Part shown: one piece after another, positions 1-7,501 of the stretch
Position numbering within the stretch: the first letter of the stretch is position 1
Layout of the letters: each line of letters begins with the position of its first letter
Source: Proteiniphilum sp. UBA4977
Lineage (GTDB): Bacteria; Bacteroidota; Bacteroidia; Bacteroidales; Dysgonomonadaceae
Length of the DNA: 16,774 nucleotides
Assembly: GCA_002398565.1 (NCBI GenBank)
Contig: DGZP01000008.1
Coordinates: forward strand, 48,020-64,793
Direction of reading: 5' to 3'
Program-made: the position numbers and the translations under genes
Notes under the pieces: model-generated
The model's database searches: none
What the model saw: only the letters and a program-made list of their open reading frames with translations
Told to the model about the DNA's origin: nothing

Positions 1-915
1 GTAGAAAACGGTACCCTGCATCAGGGAGACATCGTGATTGCCGGTGCCTACTTTGGTCGTGTGAAGGCGATGTTCAACGAGCGTAACCAACGTATTGAGG
101 AGGCCGGTCCTGCTGAACCGGCACTGATCCTCGGCCTTAATGGCGCTCCACAGGCAGGTGATACCTTTAATGTGATGGAAACGGAACAGGAAGCACGTTC
201 CATTGCCAACCGCCGTGAACAACTGCAACGCGAACAGTCGATACGTACCCAGAAGATGCTCACCCTCGATGATATCGGTCGCAGGATCGCCATTGGCAAC
301 TTCCAGCAGTTGAACATCATTGTGAAAGGTGACGTGGACGGTTCGGTAGAGGCTCTCTCCGACTCGCTCATCCAGCTCTCAACCGAAGAGATACAGGTAA
401 ATGTGATTCACAAGGCCGTGGGTCAGATATCAGAATCAGACGTAACACTGGCAGCCGCCTCCGACGCCATCATCATTGGCTTTCAGGTGCGTCCCTCACT
501 GGGTGCGCGTAAGGAAGCTGAAAAAGTGGGAGTGGACATCCGGCTCTACTCCATCATCTATGATGCCATTGAAGAGGTAAAAGCGGCCATGGAAGGGATG
601 CTTTCACCCGAGATCAAGGAAGATATTACAGGAAACGTGGAAGTACTGGATGTGTTTAAAATCACGAAAGTGGGAACCGTGGCCGGTAGCATGGTGCGAG
701 ACGGGAAAATCAAGCGCTCCAGTCGTGTCCGTCTGGTAAGAGACGGTATCGTGATCTTCACTGGCGAACTGGATTCACTGAAACGATTCAAGGAAGATGT
801 GAAAGAGGTCACATCGGGTTACGAATGCGGTATTACCATCCGTAACTTTAACGACATAAAAGTGGGCGACGTAATTGAAGCCTTCGAAGAGACTGAGATA
901 AAGAAAACATTGTAG
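1..915 (+). CDS. infB: Translation initiation factor IF-2, C-terminal part (5' truncated)
   Basis: IF-2 is the GTPase that delivers initiator fMet-tRNA to the small ribosomal subunit and promotes subunit joining. Frame 1 is open from the first base, so the gene starts upstream; about 304 codons are visible. The visible part begins in the beta-barrel domain after the G domain (VENGTLHQGDIVIAG). It continues through a charged linker helix, the IF-2 alpha/beta domain (IIVKGDVDGSVEAL; AVGQISESDVTLA) and the fMet-tRNA-binding C-terminal barrel (VFKITKVGTVAGSMV; GYECGITIRNFNDIKVGDVIE). The G domain lies outside the window. The GTG at base 34 is an internal valine, not a start. The identification is very secure. 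A 200-base gap with a strong hairpin follows. Confidence 0.97.
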   Translation, partial: VENGTLHQGDIVIAGAYFGRVKAMFNERNQRIEEAGPAEPALILGLNGAPQAGDTFNVMETEQEARSIANRREQLQREQSIRTQKMLTLDDIGRRIAIGNFQQLNIIVKGDVDGSVEALSDSLIQLSTEEIQVNVIHKAVGQISESDVTLAAASDAIIIGFQVRPSLGARKEAEKVGVDIRLYSIIYDAIEEVKAAMEGMLSPEIKEDITGNVEVLDVFKITKVGTVAGSMVRDGKIKRSSRVRLVRDGIVIFTGELDSLKRFKEDVKEVTSGYECGITIRNFNDIKVGDVIEAFEETEIKKTL

Positions 916-1008
916 AGACGCCCCTTCTCTTATAAGAATCCTGCAAAACGGGATAAGGGAGCATATTTGTAACCAGTTGACATTGTTATTTTAATTCCTA
1001 CCCTGACA

Positions 1009-1046
1009 GCGGCCGCATCCGCTTTCACAAAAGCTGATGCGGCCGC
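1009..1046. terminator. Long perfect-arm hairpin in the infB-ompH gap (possible terminator or RNA processing site)
   Basis: The 11-base arm GCGGCCGCATC at 1009-1019 is the exact reverse complement of 1036-1046. The stem continues inward after a C/T mismatch (1020/1035) with GCTTT (1021-1025) against AAAGC (1030-1034), closing a 4-base loop, CACA. Outside it, CCTGACA (1002-1008) is complementary to TGTCAGG (1063-1069), which could add a second stem. There is no T-run after the hairpin, so it is not a textbook intrinsic terminator. It is the only strong secondary structure seen in the 200 bases (916-1116) between infB and the next gene. It could end infB transcription, protect a 3' end, or lie in the leader of the ompH-murI-cvpA block. 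The structure is seen directly; its role is inferred. Confidence 0.5.
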
Positions 1047-1116
1047 AACACACAGGGATGGATGTCAGGAGGCAATCAACAGGCGAAATGATTAAGGAAA
1101 TGGTTTTATAAAATAA

Positions 1117-1647
1117 ATGATTATGACAAAGAAGATTTTTTTCAGCCTTAGTTTGTTTATTTTGTTGATCAATACGACAGCATTTGCACAGTATACGCCG
1201 CAGGTAAGCGTGGCGTTCGTAAATACCTCTGAACTGCTGGATCAGTTTCCGGAAAAAGAGGCGGCTACACAACAGCTACTTGCTTTAAGCGACAATTACA
1301 AGAAAGAACTTGAACTGATGCAAAACGAATACAACAAGAAGTATTCTGACTATATCACCTATCAGTCATCATTGGCCGAAAATATCAAGTTGCGCAGAAT
1401 GCAGGAGCTTACTGAGCTGGAAAACAGGATGCAGCAATTTATGGAGCTGGCACAGAAAGATATTGAAAATCAGGAAAAGGTTTTGCTGGAGCCACTCAGA
1501 CAAAAGATCAGCCAGGCCATCCATGCTGTAGGAATTGAACGGCATTACACTGTTATTTACGACCTTGCCAATCCCGGCATTGCTTTCGTTTCGCCCTCGG
1601 CAGTCGATGCGAATCCTTTTGTAAAGCAAAGGCTGGGCATTCATTAA
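1117..1647 (+). CDS. OmpH/Skp-family periplasmic chaperone-like protein
   Basis: This is a 176-residue secreted protein of the OmpH/Skp family, whose members are trimeric periplasmic chaperones that hold unfolded outer-membrane proteins before the BAM complex inserts them. A signal peptide is clear: MTKKIFF, a hydrophobic stretch, then TAFA before Gln, giving cleavage after about residue 24. The mature part opens with the family's first strand (VSVAFVNTSELLDQFPE). A long charged helix suited to the tentacle coiled coil follows at about 45-125, and the end is typical of Bacteroidota members (VIYDLANPGIAFVSPSAVDANPFVKQRLGI). The start could be ATG 1117 or, equally well, ATG 1123 (MTKKIFF). The order ompH-like then murI is familiar in this phylum. 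In-vivo clients are unknown. Confidence 0.87.
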   Translation: MIMTKKIFFSLSLFILLINTTAFAQYTPQVSVAFVNTSELLDQFPEKEAATQQLLALSDNYKKELELMQNEYNKKYSDYITYQSSLAENIKLRRMQELTELENRMQQFMELAQKDIENQEKVLLEPLRQKISQAIHAVGIERHYTVIYDLANPGIAFVSPSAVDANPFVKQRLGIH

Positions 1648-1662
1648 ATAATATCTGCCACG

Positions 1663-2514
1663 GTGAAAAAACAGGCTGCCCCGGACACAGGTGCAATCGG
1701 CATATTTGATTCAGGCTACGGCGGACTCACCGTTCTGTCCGAAATAAAGTCACTAATGCCGGAATATGACTACATCTATCTGGGTGACAATGCCCGTGCG
1801 CCCTACGGGAGCCGTTCCTTTGAGAGTGTCTATGAATTTACCCTCGAAGCGGTAGAATGGTTTTTCTCTCATGGCTGCCCGCTGGTCATCCTGGCATGTA
1901 ACACAGCCTCGGCAAAGGCATTGCGCACCATCCAACAGGTCAACCTGCCTGTTATAAATCCCTCCGGACGGGTATTGGGTGTCATCCGCCCCACAGCAGA
2001 AAGTCTTTCGGGTTTGTCCCGGACAAATCACATCGGAATTCTGGGAACCGAAGGAACCATCCAGTCGGGCTCATACGAAATAGAAATACAAAAACTTCAC
2101 CCGCAACTCACGGTCACCGGTGAAGCCTGCCCCATGTGGGTGCCTCTCGTGGAGAACAGGGAGTTTGACAAGCCCGGAGCCGATTATTTTCTGAAGCAGC
2201 ATATCAATCGCATACTTGAGAAGGATCCGCTGATCGACACCCTTATCCTTGGTTGTACCCACTATCCATTGCTGATGGCCGGAATAAAACGTTTCCTTCC
2301 GGCCGGCGTGAAGGTAATTGCACAGGGAAGCTATGTAGCTGCAAGCCTGAAAGAATATCTACACCGGCACCCGGAGATGGAGCAACGATGTGCCAGAAAT
2401 GGTACCGTCCGTTACTTCACGACCGAATCACCAGAAAAATTTAAACAACAGGCATCCCTCTTCCTAAATGAACAGGTTGATGCCAAAAAAGCAACACTCA
2501 TAAAGAAATCATGA
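1663..2514 (+). CDS. murI: Glutamate racemase
   Basis: The enzyme converts L-glutamate to D-glutamate for peptidoglycan stem peptides, without a cofactor and using two cysteines. Family motifs are intact: IFDSGYGGLTVL (Asp16), YLGDNARAPYG, the first catalytic cysteine in LACNTASA (Cys79) and the second in LGCTHYPLL (Cys198). The length of 283 residues is normal. The start is taken as GTG 1663; it leads straight into the conserved N-terminal strand, and the gap to the preceding stop is only 15 bases. The stop overlaps the cvpA start (ATGA at 2511-2514), so translation is probably coupled. The C-terminal extension (VDAKKATLIKKS) is charged and unremarkable. Confidence 0.96.
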   Translation: MKKQAAPDTGAIGIFDSGYGGLTVLSEIKSLMPEYDYIYLGDNARAPYGSRSFESVYEFTLEAVEWFFSHGCPLVILACNTASAKALRTIQQVNLPVINPSGRVLGVIRPTAESLSGLSRTNHIGILGTEGTIQSGSYEIEIQKLHPQLTVTGEACPMWVPLVENREFDKPGADYFLKQHINRILEKDPLIDTLILGCTHYPLLMAGIKRFLPAGVKVIAQGSYVAASLKEYLHRHPEMEQRCARNGTVRYFTTESPEKFKQQASLFLNEQVDAKKATLIKKS

Positions 2515-3122
2515 ACTGGTTCGACATACTCGTGGGCATCCTGCTGTTGATTGCTTTTGTCAACGGCTACCGCAAGGGGCTTATCATGCAGCTTGTAGGA
2601 CTGGCCATCCTTGTGATGTCTGCCATCTTCGGCGGCAGGCTGGCAGAGAATATTCTCCCGCAGATCAACCGTCTGACAGAGCTTTCTCCTGATGTAGCGA
2701 GGGTACTGTCCTTCATTCTGGCTTTTGTGCTCATCGCCGTCATACTTTCACTGATTGGCCGTCTTATACAGAGATTCATTGATGTGGTTCTTCTGAGTTT
2801 CATCAATCGCATACTCGGTAGCGTGATAGCTTTGGGAACCATGATGCTATTTTTGAGCATCCTACTGAACCTGGTGCTGATGCTTGATAAAAATGAAACA
2901 GTCATCAACAAAAAAACACAGGAGGAATCATTCTTCTTCGAGCGTGTGGAGGCGGTCGTGCCTGCCATCATACCCTATATGAACAAGAAGTTTTGGGAGG
3001 AATATATTCCTGGGAACTACCGGGATGAGCTTGAACGAAAATCCGACAGTATTTACCACTATTTACCGGAAGGGGTCCGGATAGATTCAACCTACCAGCA
3101 ACGACATTTTAAAGTGAATTGA
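2511..3122 (+). CDS. cvpA: CvpA-family inner-membrane protein
   Basis: This is a 203-residue membrane protein of the CvpA (colicin V production) family. Members are small inner-membrane proteins linked to envelope homeostasis, but their molecular activity is not defined. The N-terminal signature NWFDILVGILLLIAFVNGYRKGLI is present. Hydrophobic segments lie at about residues 4-20, 24-45, 64-88 and 98-124, giving four predicted helices. A charged C-terminal tail of roughly 75 residues follows (DKNETVINKK onward). The start overlaps the murI stop by four bases, and the stop overlaps the psd start (TGATG at 3120-3124), so it sits in a tightly coupled murI-cvpA-psd-pssA unit. The family call is firm; function stays open. 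Confidence 0.88.
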   Translation: MNWFDILVGILLLIAFVNGYRKGLIMQLVGLAILVMSAIFGGRLAENILPQINRLTELSPDVARVLSFILAFVLIAVILSLIGRLIQRFIDVVLLSFINRILGSVIALGTMMLFLSILLNLVLMLDKNETVINKKTQEESFFFERVEAVVPAIIPYMNKKFWEEYIPGNYRDELERKSDSIYHYLPEGVRIDSTYQQRHFKVN

Positions 3123-3805
3123 TGGGAAATAAAATTCAGATACATAAAGAGGGAAAGGCTCCGTTAATCAGGATATTTACAATACTTCTGCTCATTAACC
3201 TGGTTACTTTCATTTTATTGCCGGAAACGCTTTTCACAACAGTTATTTTTGGCCTGTCACTGCTTCTGTTCGCCATGACACTTAACTTTTACAAAAGGCC
3301 GGAACGGACCTATAAAGGCGATTTGCATGGCCTGGTAAATGCTCCTACCGACGGGAAAATTGTTGCCATTGAAAAGGTGAAAGAAAATGAGTTTCTGCAC
3401 GACGAAAGAATAAAGATATCCATTTTCATGTCTTTTTTCAACGCCCACTCCAACTGGGTACCGGTGACAGGAAAAATCACTCATCTTTCTCATGTGGACG
3501 GAAACTTTCATGCCGCCTTTCTACCCAAATCCAGCAGTGAGAATGAACACACCAACATACTGATAGAAACGCCGGAACACGGGGTGATTCTTACCAGGCA
3601 GATTGCCGGGGCCATGGCACGACGTATCATCACCTATGTAAAGGAAGGAGAAACGGTGCACATAGGTTCACCACTGGGTTTCATCAAACTGGGTTCCAGA
3701 ATGGATATTTATCTGCCACCCGACAGCGATATTCTGGTAGATTACGGCGAGGAAGTGCGGGCCAATGTCACTTTTCTGGCACGTCTGAATAAACAAAATC
3801 AATAA
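3122..3805 (+). CDS. psd: Phosphatidylserine decarboxylase proenzyme (short form)
   Basis: This enzyme decarboxylates phosphatidylserine to phosphatidylethanolamine, using a pyruvoyl group made by self-cleavage. ATG 3122 is preferred over the in-frame TTG at 3119 because it gives a TGATG overlap with the cvpA stop. The product has 227 residues, typical of the short Psd type. There are two hydrophobic segments near the N terminus (about 16-33 and 37-55), then the catalytic domain with APTDG (Asp77), SFFNAHSNWVPVTG (His109) and IAGAMARRI. The cleavage site is IKLGSRMDIYLP, where cutting between Gly191 and Ser192 would generate the pyruvoyl alpha chain. pssA, five bases downstream, supplies the substrate. 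Confidence 0.95.
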   Translation: MGNKIQIHKEGKAPLIRIFTILLLINLVTFILLPETLFTTVIFGLSLLLFAMTLNFYKRPERTYKGDLHGLVNAPTDGKIVAIEKVKENEFLHDERIKISIFMSFFNAHSNWVPVTGKITHLSHVDGNFHAAFLPKSSSENEHTNILIETPEHGVILTRQIAGAMARRIITYVKEGETVHIGSPLGFIKLGSRMDIYLPPDSDILVDYGEEVRANVTFLARLNKQNQ

Positions 3806-3810
3806 AAGTC

Positions 3811-4515
3811 ATGCGGAAAAATATACCCAATATCATCACGCTGGCCAATCTGTTTTCAGGGTGCATTGCCGTCACAATGGCCTTTGAAGGAAATTTTACC
3901 GCTGTAACAGTCTGGGTGATCATGGCTGCACTTTTCGATTTTCTCGACGGAGTTTTTGCCCGGTGGTTAAACGCATATTCCAGCATTGGCAAGGAGTTGG
4001 ACTCACTGGCCGATGTAGTCAGTTTTGGTGTGGCACCGGCAGCGGCCCTCTTTATTTTACTGCGCGACCACACGCAGCTTCCCGTTATGACAGGGCAACT
4101 GCAACTTTATATCCCCTACATTGCTTTTCTGATTCCGCTTTTTTCGGCATTGCGACTGGCCAAATTCAATATAGACGAACGACAAACCATCTCGTTCAGA
4201 GGACTGCCCACCCCGGCCAACGGCCTTTTCTGGGCAAGCTTCACTGTGACCCTTTCAGGTATAGCCGGCAGCAGTAACATCATTTTTCCGGTGATCGTCA
4301 TTCTTGTAGCCCTCCTCTGCTGGCTGATGATTTCAGACGTACCGATGTTCTCACTGAAAATAAAAAAAATATCCTGGAAAGGTAATGAGCGGCAGTGGCT
4401 CCTGGCAACACTAATGATTGTTTCTGTTGCCCTGTGGGGCCTGACCGGTATCGCCTGGGGTATACTCGCGTACATTGTACTTTCTCTGGTTGCCCACAAT
4501 CCAATCGTTAAATAA
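3811..4515 (+). CDS. pssA: CDP-diacylglycerol-serine O-phosphatidyltransferase
   Basis: The enzyme joins CDP-diacylglycerol and L-serine to make phosphatidylserine in the inner membrane, the step before Psd. The complete CDP-alcohol phosphotransferase motif D-x2-D-G-x2-A-R-x8-G-x3-D-x3-D is present (Asp43, Asp46, Gly47, Ala50, Arg51, Gly60, Asp64, Asp68). It is followed by VVSFGVAPA, characteristic of the serine-using subfamily. Several hydrophobic helices run to the end of the 234 residues. The N terminus NIPNIITLANLFSGC is also typical. The start lies five bases after the psd stop. Strong motif agreement plus the psd neighbour make the substrate assignment secure. Confidence 0.95.
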   Translation: MRKNIPNIITLANLFSGCIAVTMAFEGNFTAVTVWVIMAALFDFLDGVFARWLNAYSSIGKELDSLADVVSFGVAPAAALFILLRDHTQLPVMTGQLQLYIPYIAFLIPLFSALRLAKFNIDERQTISFRGLPTPANGLFWASFTVTLSGIAGSSNIIFPVIVILVALLCWLMISDVPMFSLKIKKISWKGNERQWLLATLMIVSVALWGLTGIAWGILAYIVLSLVAHNPIVK

Positions 4516-4549
4516 TTCAAACCATTCCTGTGGGTCAGTCGATTCGTCG

Positions 4550-4557
4550 TATCTTTA
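4550..4557 (+). promoter_or_regulatory. Weak candidate -7 element before the DUF4834-like gene
   Basis: TATCTTTA matches the Bacteroidota -7 consensus TAnnTTTG at every fixed position except the last G, and lies 27 bases before the start codon at 4585. I see no convincing TTTG -33 element 18-21 bases upstream. The 69-base gap after pssA is the first real break in the operon, so a promoter here would make sense. The sequence match alone is weak. Confidence 0.25.
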
Positions 4558-4584
4558 CTGTCATTTTAAATTTATACAAACCTT

Positions 4585-4830
4585 ATGGGAATTCTAATTA
4601 AATTTTTGCTTTTCTTCACCATAGTTTATCTGCTGATGAAAGCATTTGTCGGCTTTTTAGGAGGAAAAAAACAGAAACAACCTCCCCGACCACAGCAGCG
4701 TGCAGCACAACCCAGACAACCCGAAACACAGAACGACCGTATTATCGAGTATCAAAAGAAAAACTTCGAGAAGAGTGAAGTGGAAGATGTGGAATTCGTG
4801 GAGATGAAAGACCGGGAAAAGGAAGAGTAA
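4585..4830 (+). CDS. Small DUF4834-like membrane-anchored protein
   Basis: This 81-residue protein has one N-terminal hydrophobic helix (residues about 2-26, GILIKFLLFFTIVYLLMKAFVGFLG). A short basic, Pro/Gln-rich linker follows (KKQKQPPRPQQ), then an acidic tail ending in EVEDVEFVEMKDREKEE. This layout resembles DUF4834, a family of small Bacteroidota proteins of unknown function that usually end in a similar acidic Val/Glu/Asp stretch. The basic linker after the helix predicts an N-out, cytoplasmic-tail topology. It sits 69 bases after pssA and 44 bases before the acyltransferase gene, inside the membrane-lipid block. No catalytic motif is present and I cannot assign a function. Confidence 0.75.
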   Translation: MGILIKFLLFFTIVYLLMKAFVGFLGGKKQKQPPRPQQRAAQPRQPETQNDRIIEYQKKNFEKSEVEDVEFVEMKDREKEE

Positions 4831-4874
4831 AAAAACAGATATACATAAAATCATTAAAATCATATACACAGATC

Positions 4875-6137
4875 ATGACAGATATTTTTGAAAGGCTGAA
4901 AAATGTCAACGGCCCACTGGAACAGTATCGCCAGAAAGCAGAAGGTTATTTTATGTTTCCAGAACTGGAGGGAGAAATAGGACCGCGGATGCAGTTCCAT
5001 GGCAGGGAGGTAATCACATGGAGTTTAAACAATTACCTGGGGCTAGCCAACCATCCTGAAGTACGTGAGGCTGATGCAAAAGCAGCAGCGGACTGGGGTA
5101 TGGCTTACCCTATGGGTGCCCGCATGATGTCGGGACAGACAAAATATCACAAGGATCTGGAAGTAAAACTGGCTCGTTTTGAGAAGAAGGAGGCAGCCTA
5201 CCTGCTCAACTATGGTTACCAGGGAATGGTGTCGATCCTTGATTCTTTGGTCTCGAGGAACGATGTCATTGTCTACGATTCCGAATCACATGCCTGCATC
5301 ATGGACGGCATTTTCCTGCATAAGGCTAAGGGTGGCAAGAGCTTCGTATATCCGCACAACGACATGGAACGGTGTGAAAAGATGCTCGGTTTTGCCACAC
5401 GGAAGGCAGAAGAAACCGGTGGTGGTATCCTGGTTATTACCGAAGGAGTCTTCGGCATGTCCGGCGATCTGGGCGATCTTCCCGGCATTGTGAAGTTGCG
5501 TGAGAAGTACAGCTTCCGCCTGATGATTGACGATGCCCACGGCTTTGGCACTATGGGTGAGACCGGCGCAGGAGCCAGCGAGTACTTCGGGCTTATGGAC
5601 GAGGTGGATATTTACTTTGCCACCTTCGCCAAGTCTATGGCCGGCATTGGTGCTTTTGTCGCCTCCGAAAAGGCGATTGTGGATTCACTGAAATATAACA
5701 TGCGCTCGCAGATCTTTGCCAAGTCGCTTCCCATGCCCATGGTCATTGGTGCACTGAAACGGCTGGAGATCCTGCAAACACAGCCACAACACAGGGAAAA
5801 TCTGTGGAAGGTGGTCAGGTCCCTCCAGAAGGGGCTGGTAACCGAAGGATTCAACATCGGCAATACCCAGTCGCCCGTTACGCCGGTCTATGTGAAGGGA
5901 AACGTGGCAGAGGGAACCAACATCGTAGCCGACTTGCGTGAAAATCACGGTATCTTCTGCTCTATTGTGGCCTACCCCGTCGTTCCAAAAGATGTGCTGA
6001 TGCTCCGCCTTATTCCTACTGCCGCCCACACGCAGAAGGAGGTAGACGAGACCATTGCTGTTTTCAAAAAAATAAAAATAAATCTCGAAGCAGGGAAATA
6101 TAAAGCAGAAGAAATGCAATCGATGTCGATTGAATAA
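4875..6137 (+). CDS. Alpha-oxoamine synthase, probable cysteate fatty acyltransferase (capnine synthesis, CapB type)
   Basis: This is a 420-residue PLP enzyme of the alpha-oxoamine synthase family, which condenses an amino acid with an acyl thioester and releases CO2. Visible residues are the PLP-stacking His139 (DSESHACIMDG), Asp219 and His222 (MIDDAHGFG), and Schiff-base Lys253 (FATFAKSMAGIGAFVAS). It would usually be annotated as serine palmitoyltransferase. However, motifs differ from Sphingobacterium SPT as I recall it: WSLNNYLGLANH rather than FGSNSYLGL, AYPMGARMMSGQ rather than GCAGSRFLNG, and FAKSMAGIG rather than FSKSLASLG. The next two genes encode a threonine-synthase-like enzyme and a dehydrogenase, the partners expected for capnine synthesis. 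I therefore prefer cysteate over serine as the amino acid substrate. The family is certain and the substrate inferred; SPT remains the main alternative. Confidence 0.75.
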   Translation: MTDIFERLKNVNGPLEQYRQKAEGYFMFPELEGEIGPRMQFHGREVITWSLNNYLGLANHPEVREADAKAAADWGMAYPMGARMMSGQTKYHKDLEVKLARFEKKEAAYLLNYGYQGMVSILDSLVSRNDVIVYDSESHACIMDGIFLHKAKGGKSFVYPHNDMERCEKMLGFATRKAEETGGGILVITEGVFGMSGDLGDLPGIVKLREKYSFRLMIDDAHGFGTMGETGAGASEYFGLMDEVDIYFATFAKSMAGIGAFVASEKAIVDSLKYNMRSQIFAKSLPMPMVIGALKRLEILQTQPQHRENLWKVVRSLQKGLVTEGFNIGNTQSPVTPVYVKGNVAEGTNIVADLRENHGIFCSIVAYPVVPKDVLMLRLIPTAAHTQKEVDETIAVFKKIKINLEAGKYKAEEMQSMSIE

Positions 6138-6154
6138 TCAGAGACCTTTATTAC

Positions 6155-7483
6155 ATGTTACGTGTCAAAATACAGCACAAATACCACCTGACCTGTACAC
6201 AATGTGGCCATGTGACTCCCAACTTCTGGACATGGTTCGACCAGAACCAGCAGTGTCCTCGATGCGGAAGCAAACATTCCGAAGTGTGGTACAACAGGAG
6301 ATACCAGCGCCTGCCACGCATCATCCGGCGCAAGGCCGACAGCTTCTGGCATTATTTTCCTTTTCTACCCCTGCTACGACGGAGGCATATCATCTCCAAG
6401 GGTGAAGGAGCCATTCCCGTGGAACGATGGACCTTTCTGGAAGAGTTTGCCAGGAAAGAGTTTCATCTCGATATCAGTGTACATGTCTACCGCAATGATC
6501 TGAATGGCGGCACGGGGACTTTCAAGGATATTGCAGCATCCATGGCAGCCAGTCTCTTCAACGAACTTGGAATCAAGCAGTATTGCATTGCCTCTACCGG
6601 CAACTCCGCCACGGCCTATGCCAAATATCTCTCCATGGCCAACGTGAACTGTTCCGTCTTCATGCCCGAGGATGCCATTAAAACCTCGGAGGCTACCATC
6701 AGTTCATACGGACAGCAAGTCTTCCGGGTGATGGGCGATTATGCCAGGGCAAAAGAAATTGCCGCCGGGTATGCAAAAATTCACAACATTCCTATGTCCA
6801 CAGGGAATATTGACCCAATCCGTGTGGAAGCCAAGAAAACCATGGTTTTTGAGTGGCTGCGACAGATGGAAAAATTTCCCGATGTCTATATCCAGGCGGT
6901 GAGTGGCGGTACGGGCCCCATTGCTATCGACAAGGGACTACGGGAGATCAAACACGTATATCCCGAGTTGAAGAATCCGCGCTTTCTGCTCGTGCAGACC
7001 GATAAGTGCGACCCCATGGTGCAGGCATGGGAAAAGGCCGAGAAAGCAGGTTTCCCTGAGGGATTCGAAAAAGAGTACCCTGTCATCGATAACCCCCAGA
7101 CGGAAGTACCTACGCTGGCTACCGGCAACCCGGCATCCTATCCCATTGTGGCAAGACTGGTAAAAAATTCCGGTGGTGCCTTCCTGCGCATGCGGGAATC
7201 GAAGCTGCTGTCTATGGGAAAGCTCATGGCCTATGAGAAGAAGGTGATTCCAGGTCCCGCCTCGGCAGTGGCCATGGCCGGATTTTTTGTTGCATTGCGT
7301 AAGAACCAGATCAAAAACGGTGAGACGGTATTGATCAATCTCGGCGAGGGACCCAACAGGGCACCCTACTATCTGGAGCAGATGATCTACACCTCGCACA
7401 ATGTGAGTAATGTGGACGAATGTGTTCCCCACTCCATCGACGATTTTCGTGCCCGGCTCTGGAACGAATTATTAGAGAATTGA
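6155..7483 (+). CDS. Threonine-synthase-like PLP enzyme with zinc ribbon, probable cysteate synthase (CapA type)
   Basis: This is a 442-residue fold-type II PLP enzyme. An N-terminal zinc ribbon is formed by Cys14, Cys17, Cys34 and Cys37. The catalytic domain has the PLP lysine Lys124 in NGGTGTFKDIAA, a substrate/PLP loop STGNSATAYA (about 147-156), and the phosphate-binding glycine loop SGGTGP (250-255). Threonine synthase is the nearest well-known family, but no threonine-pathway gene is nearby. Cysteate synthases, which replace the phosphate of O-phosphoserine with sulfite, are threonine synthase relatives. Lying 17 bases after the alpha-oxoamine synthase, this enzyme fits as the supplier of L-cysteate for sulfonolipid synthesis. 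Threonine synthase or another beta-replacement enzyme cannot be excluded without a phylogeny. Confidence 0.72.
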   Translation: MLRVKIQHKYHLTCTQCGHVTPNFWTWFDQNQQCPRCGSKHSEVWYNRRYQRLPRIIRRKADSFWHYFPFLPLLRRRHIISKGEGAIPVERWTFLEEFARKEFHLDISVHVYRNDLNGGTGTFKDIAASMAASLFNELGIKQYCIASTGNSATAYAKYLSMANVNCSVFMPEDAIKTSEATISSYGQQVFRVMGDYARAKEIAAGYAKIHNIPMSTGNIDPIRVEAKKTMVFEWLRQMEKFPDVYIQAVSGGTGPIAIDKGLREIKHVYPELKNPRFLLVQTDKCDPMVQAWEKAEKAGFPEGFEKEYPVIDNPQTEVPTLATGNPASYPIVARLVKNSGGAFLRMRESKLLSMGKLMAYEKKVIPGPASAVAMAGFFVALRKNQIKNGETVLINLGEGPNRAPYYLEQMIYTSHNVSNVDECVPHSIDDFRARLWNELLEN

Positions 7484-7501
7484 TCACTGACCGCTAAAAA
7501 T

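Noticed and set aside
34..915. A GTG start at 34 giving a 293-residue stand-alone protein
   Set aside because: The frame is open to the window edge and the residues before 34 continue the IF-2 barrel sequence, so this is the tail of infB.
962..969. CATATTTG, near match to the TAnnTTTG element, after infB
   Set aside because: The first base does not match and no -33 TTTG is found at a suitable distance, so it is not strong enough to list.
977..982. TTGACA resembling a sigma-70 -35 box upstream of the ompH-like gene
   Set aside because: No -10 box is present at 16-18 bases, and the primary sigma factor of this phylum uses a different promoter (TTTG / TAnnTTTG).
6130..6405. A 91-codon frame overlapping the start of the threonine-synthase-like gene
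   Set aside because: It overlaps the zinc ribbon of the real gene in another frame and has no recognisable features.
6155..7483. Simple annotation as threonine synthase
   Set aside because: Family resemblance is real, but the position between an alpha-oxoamine synthase and a dehydrogenase, with no threonine genes nearby, fits cysteate synthase better. It is kept as an alternative only.
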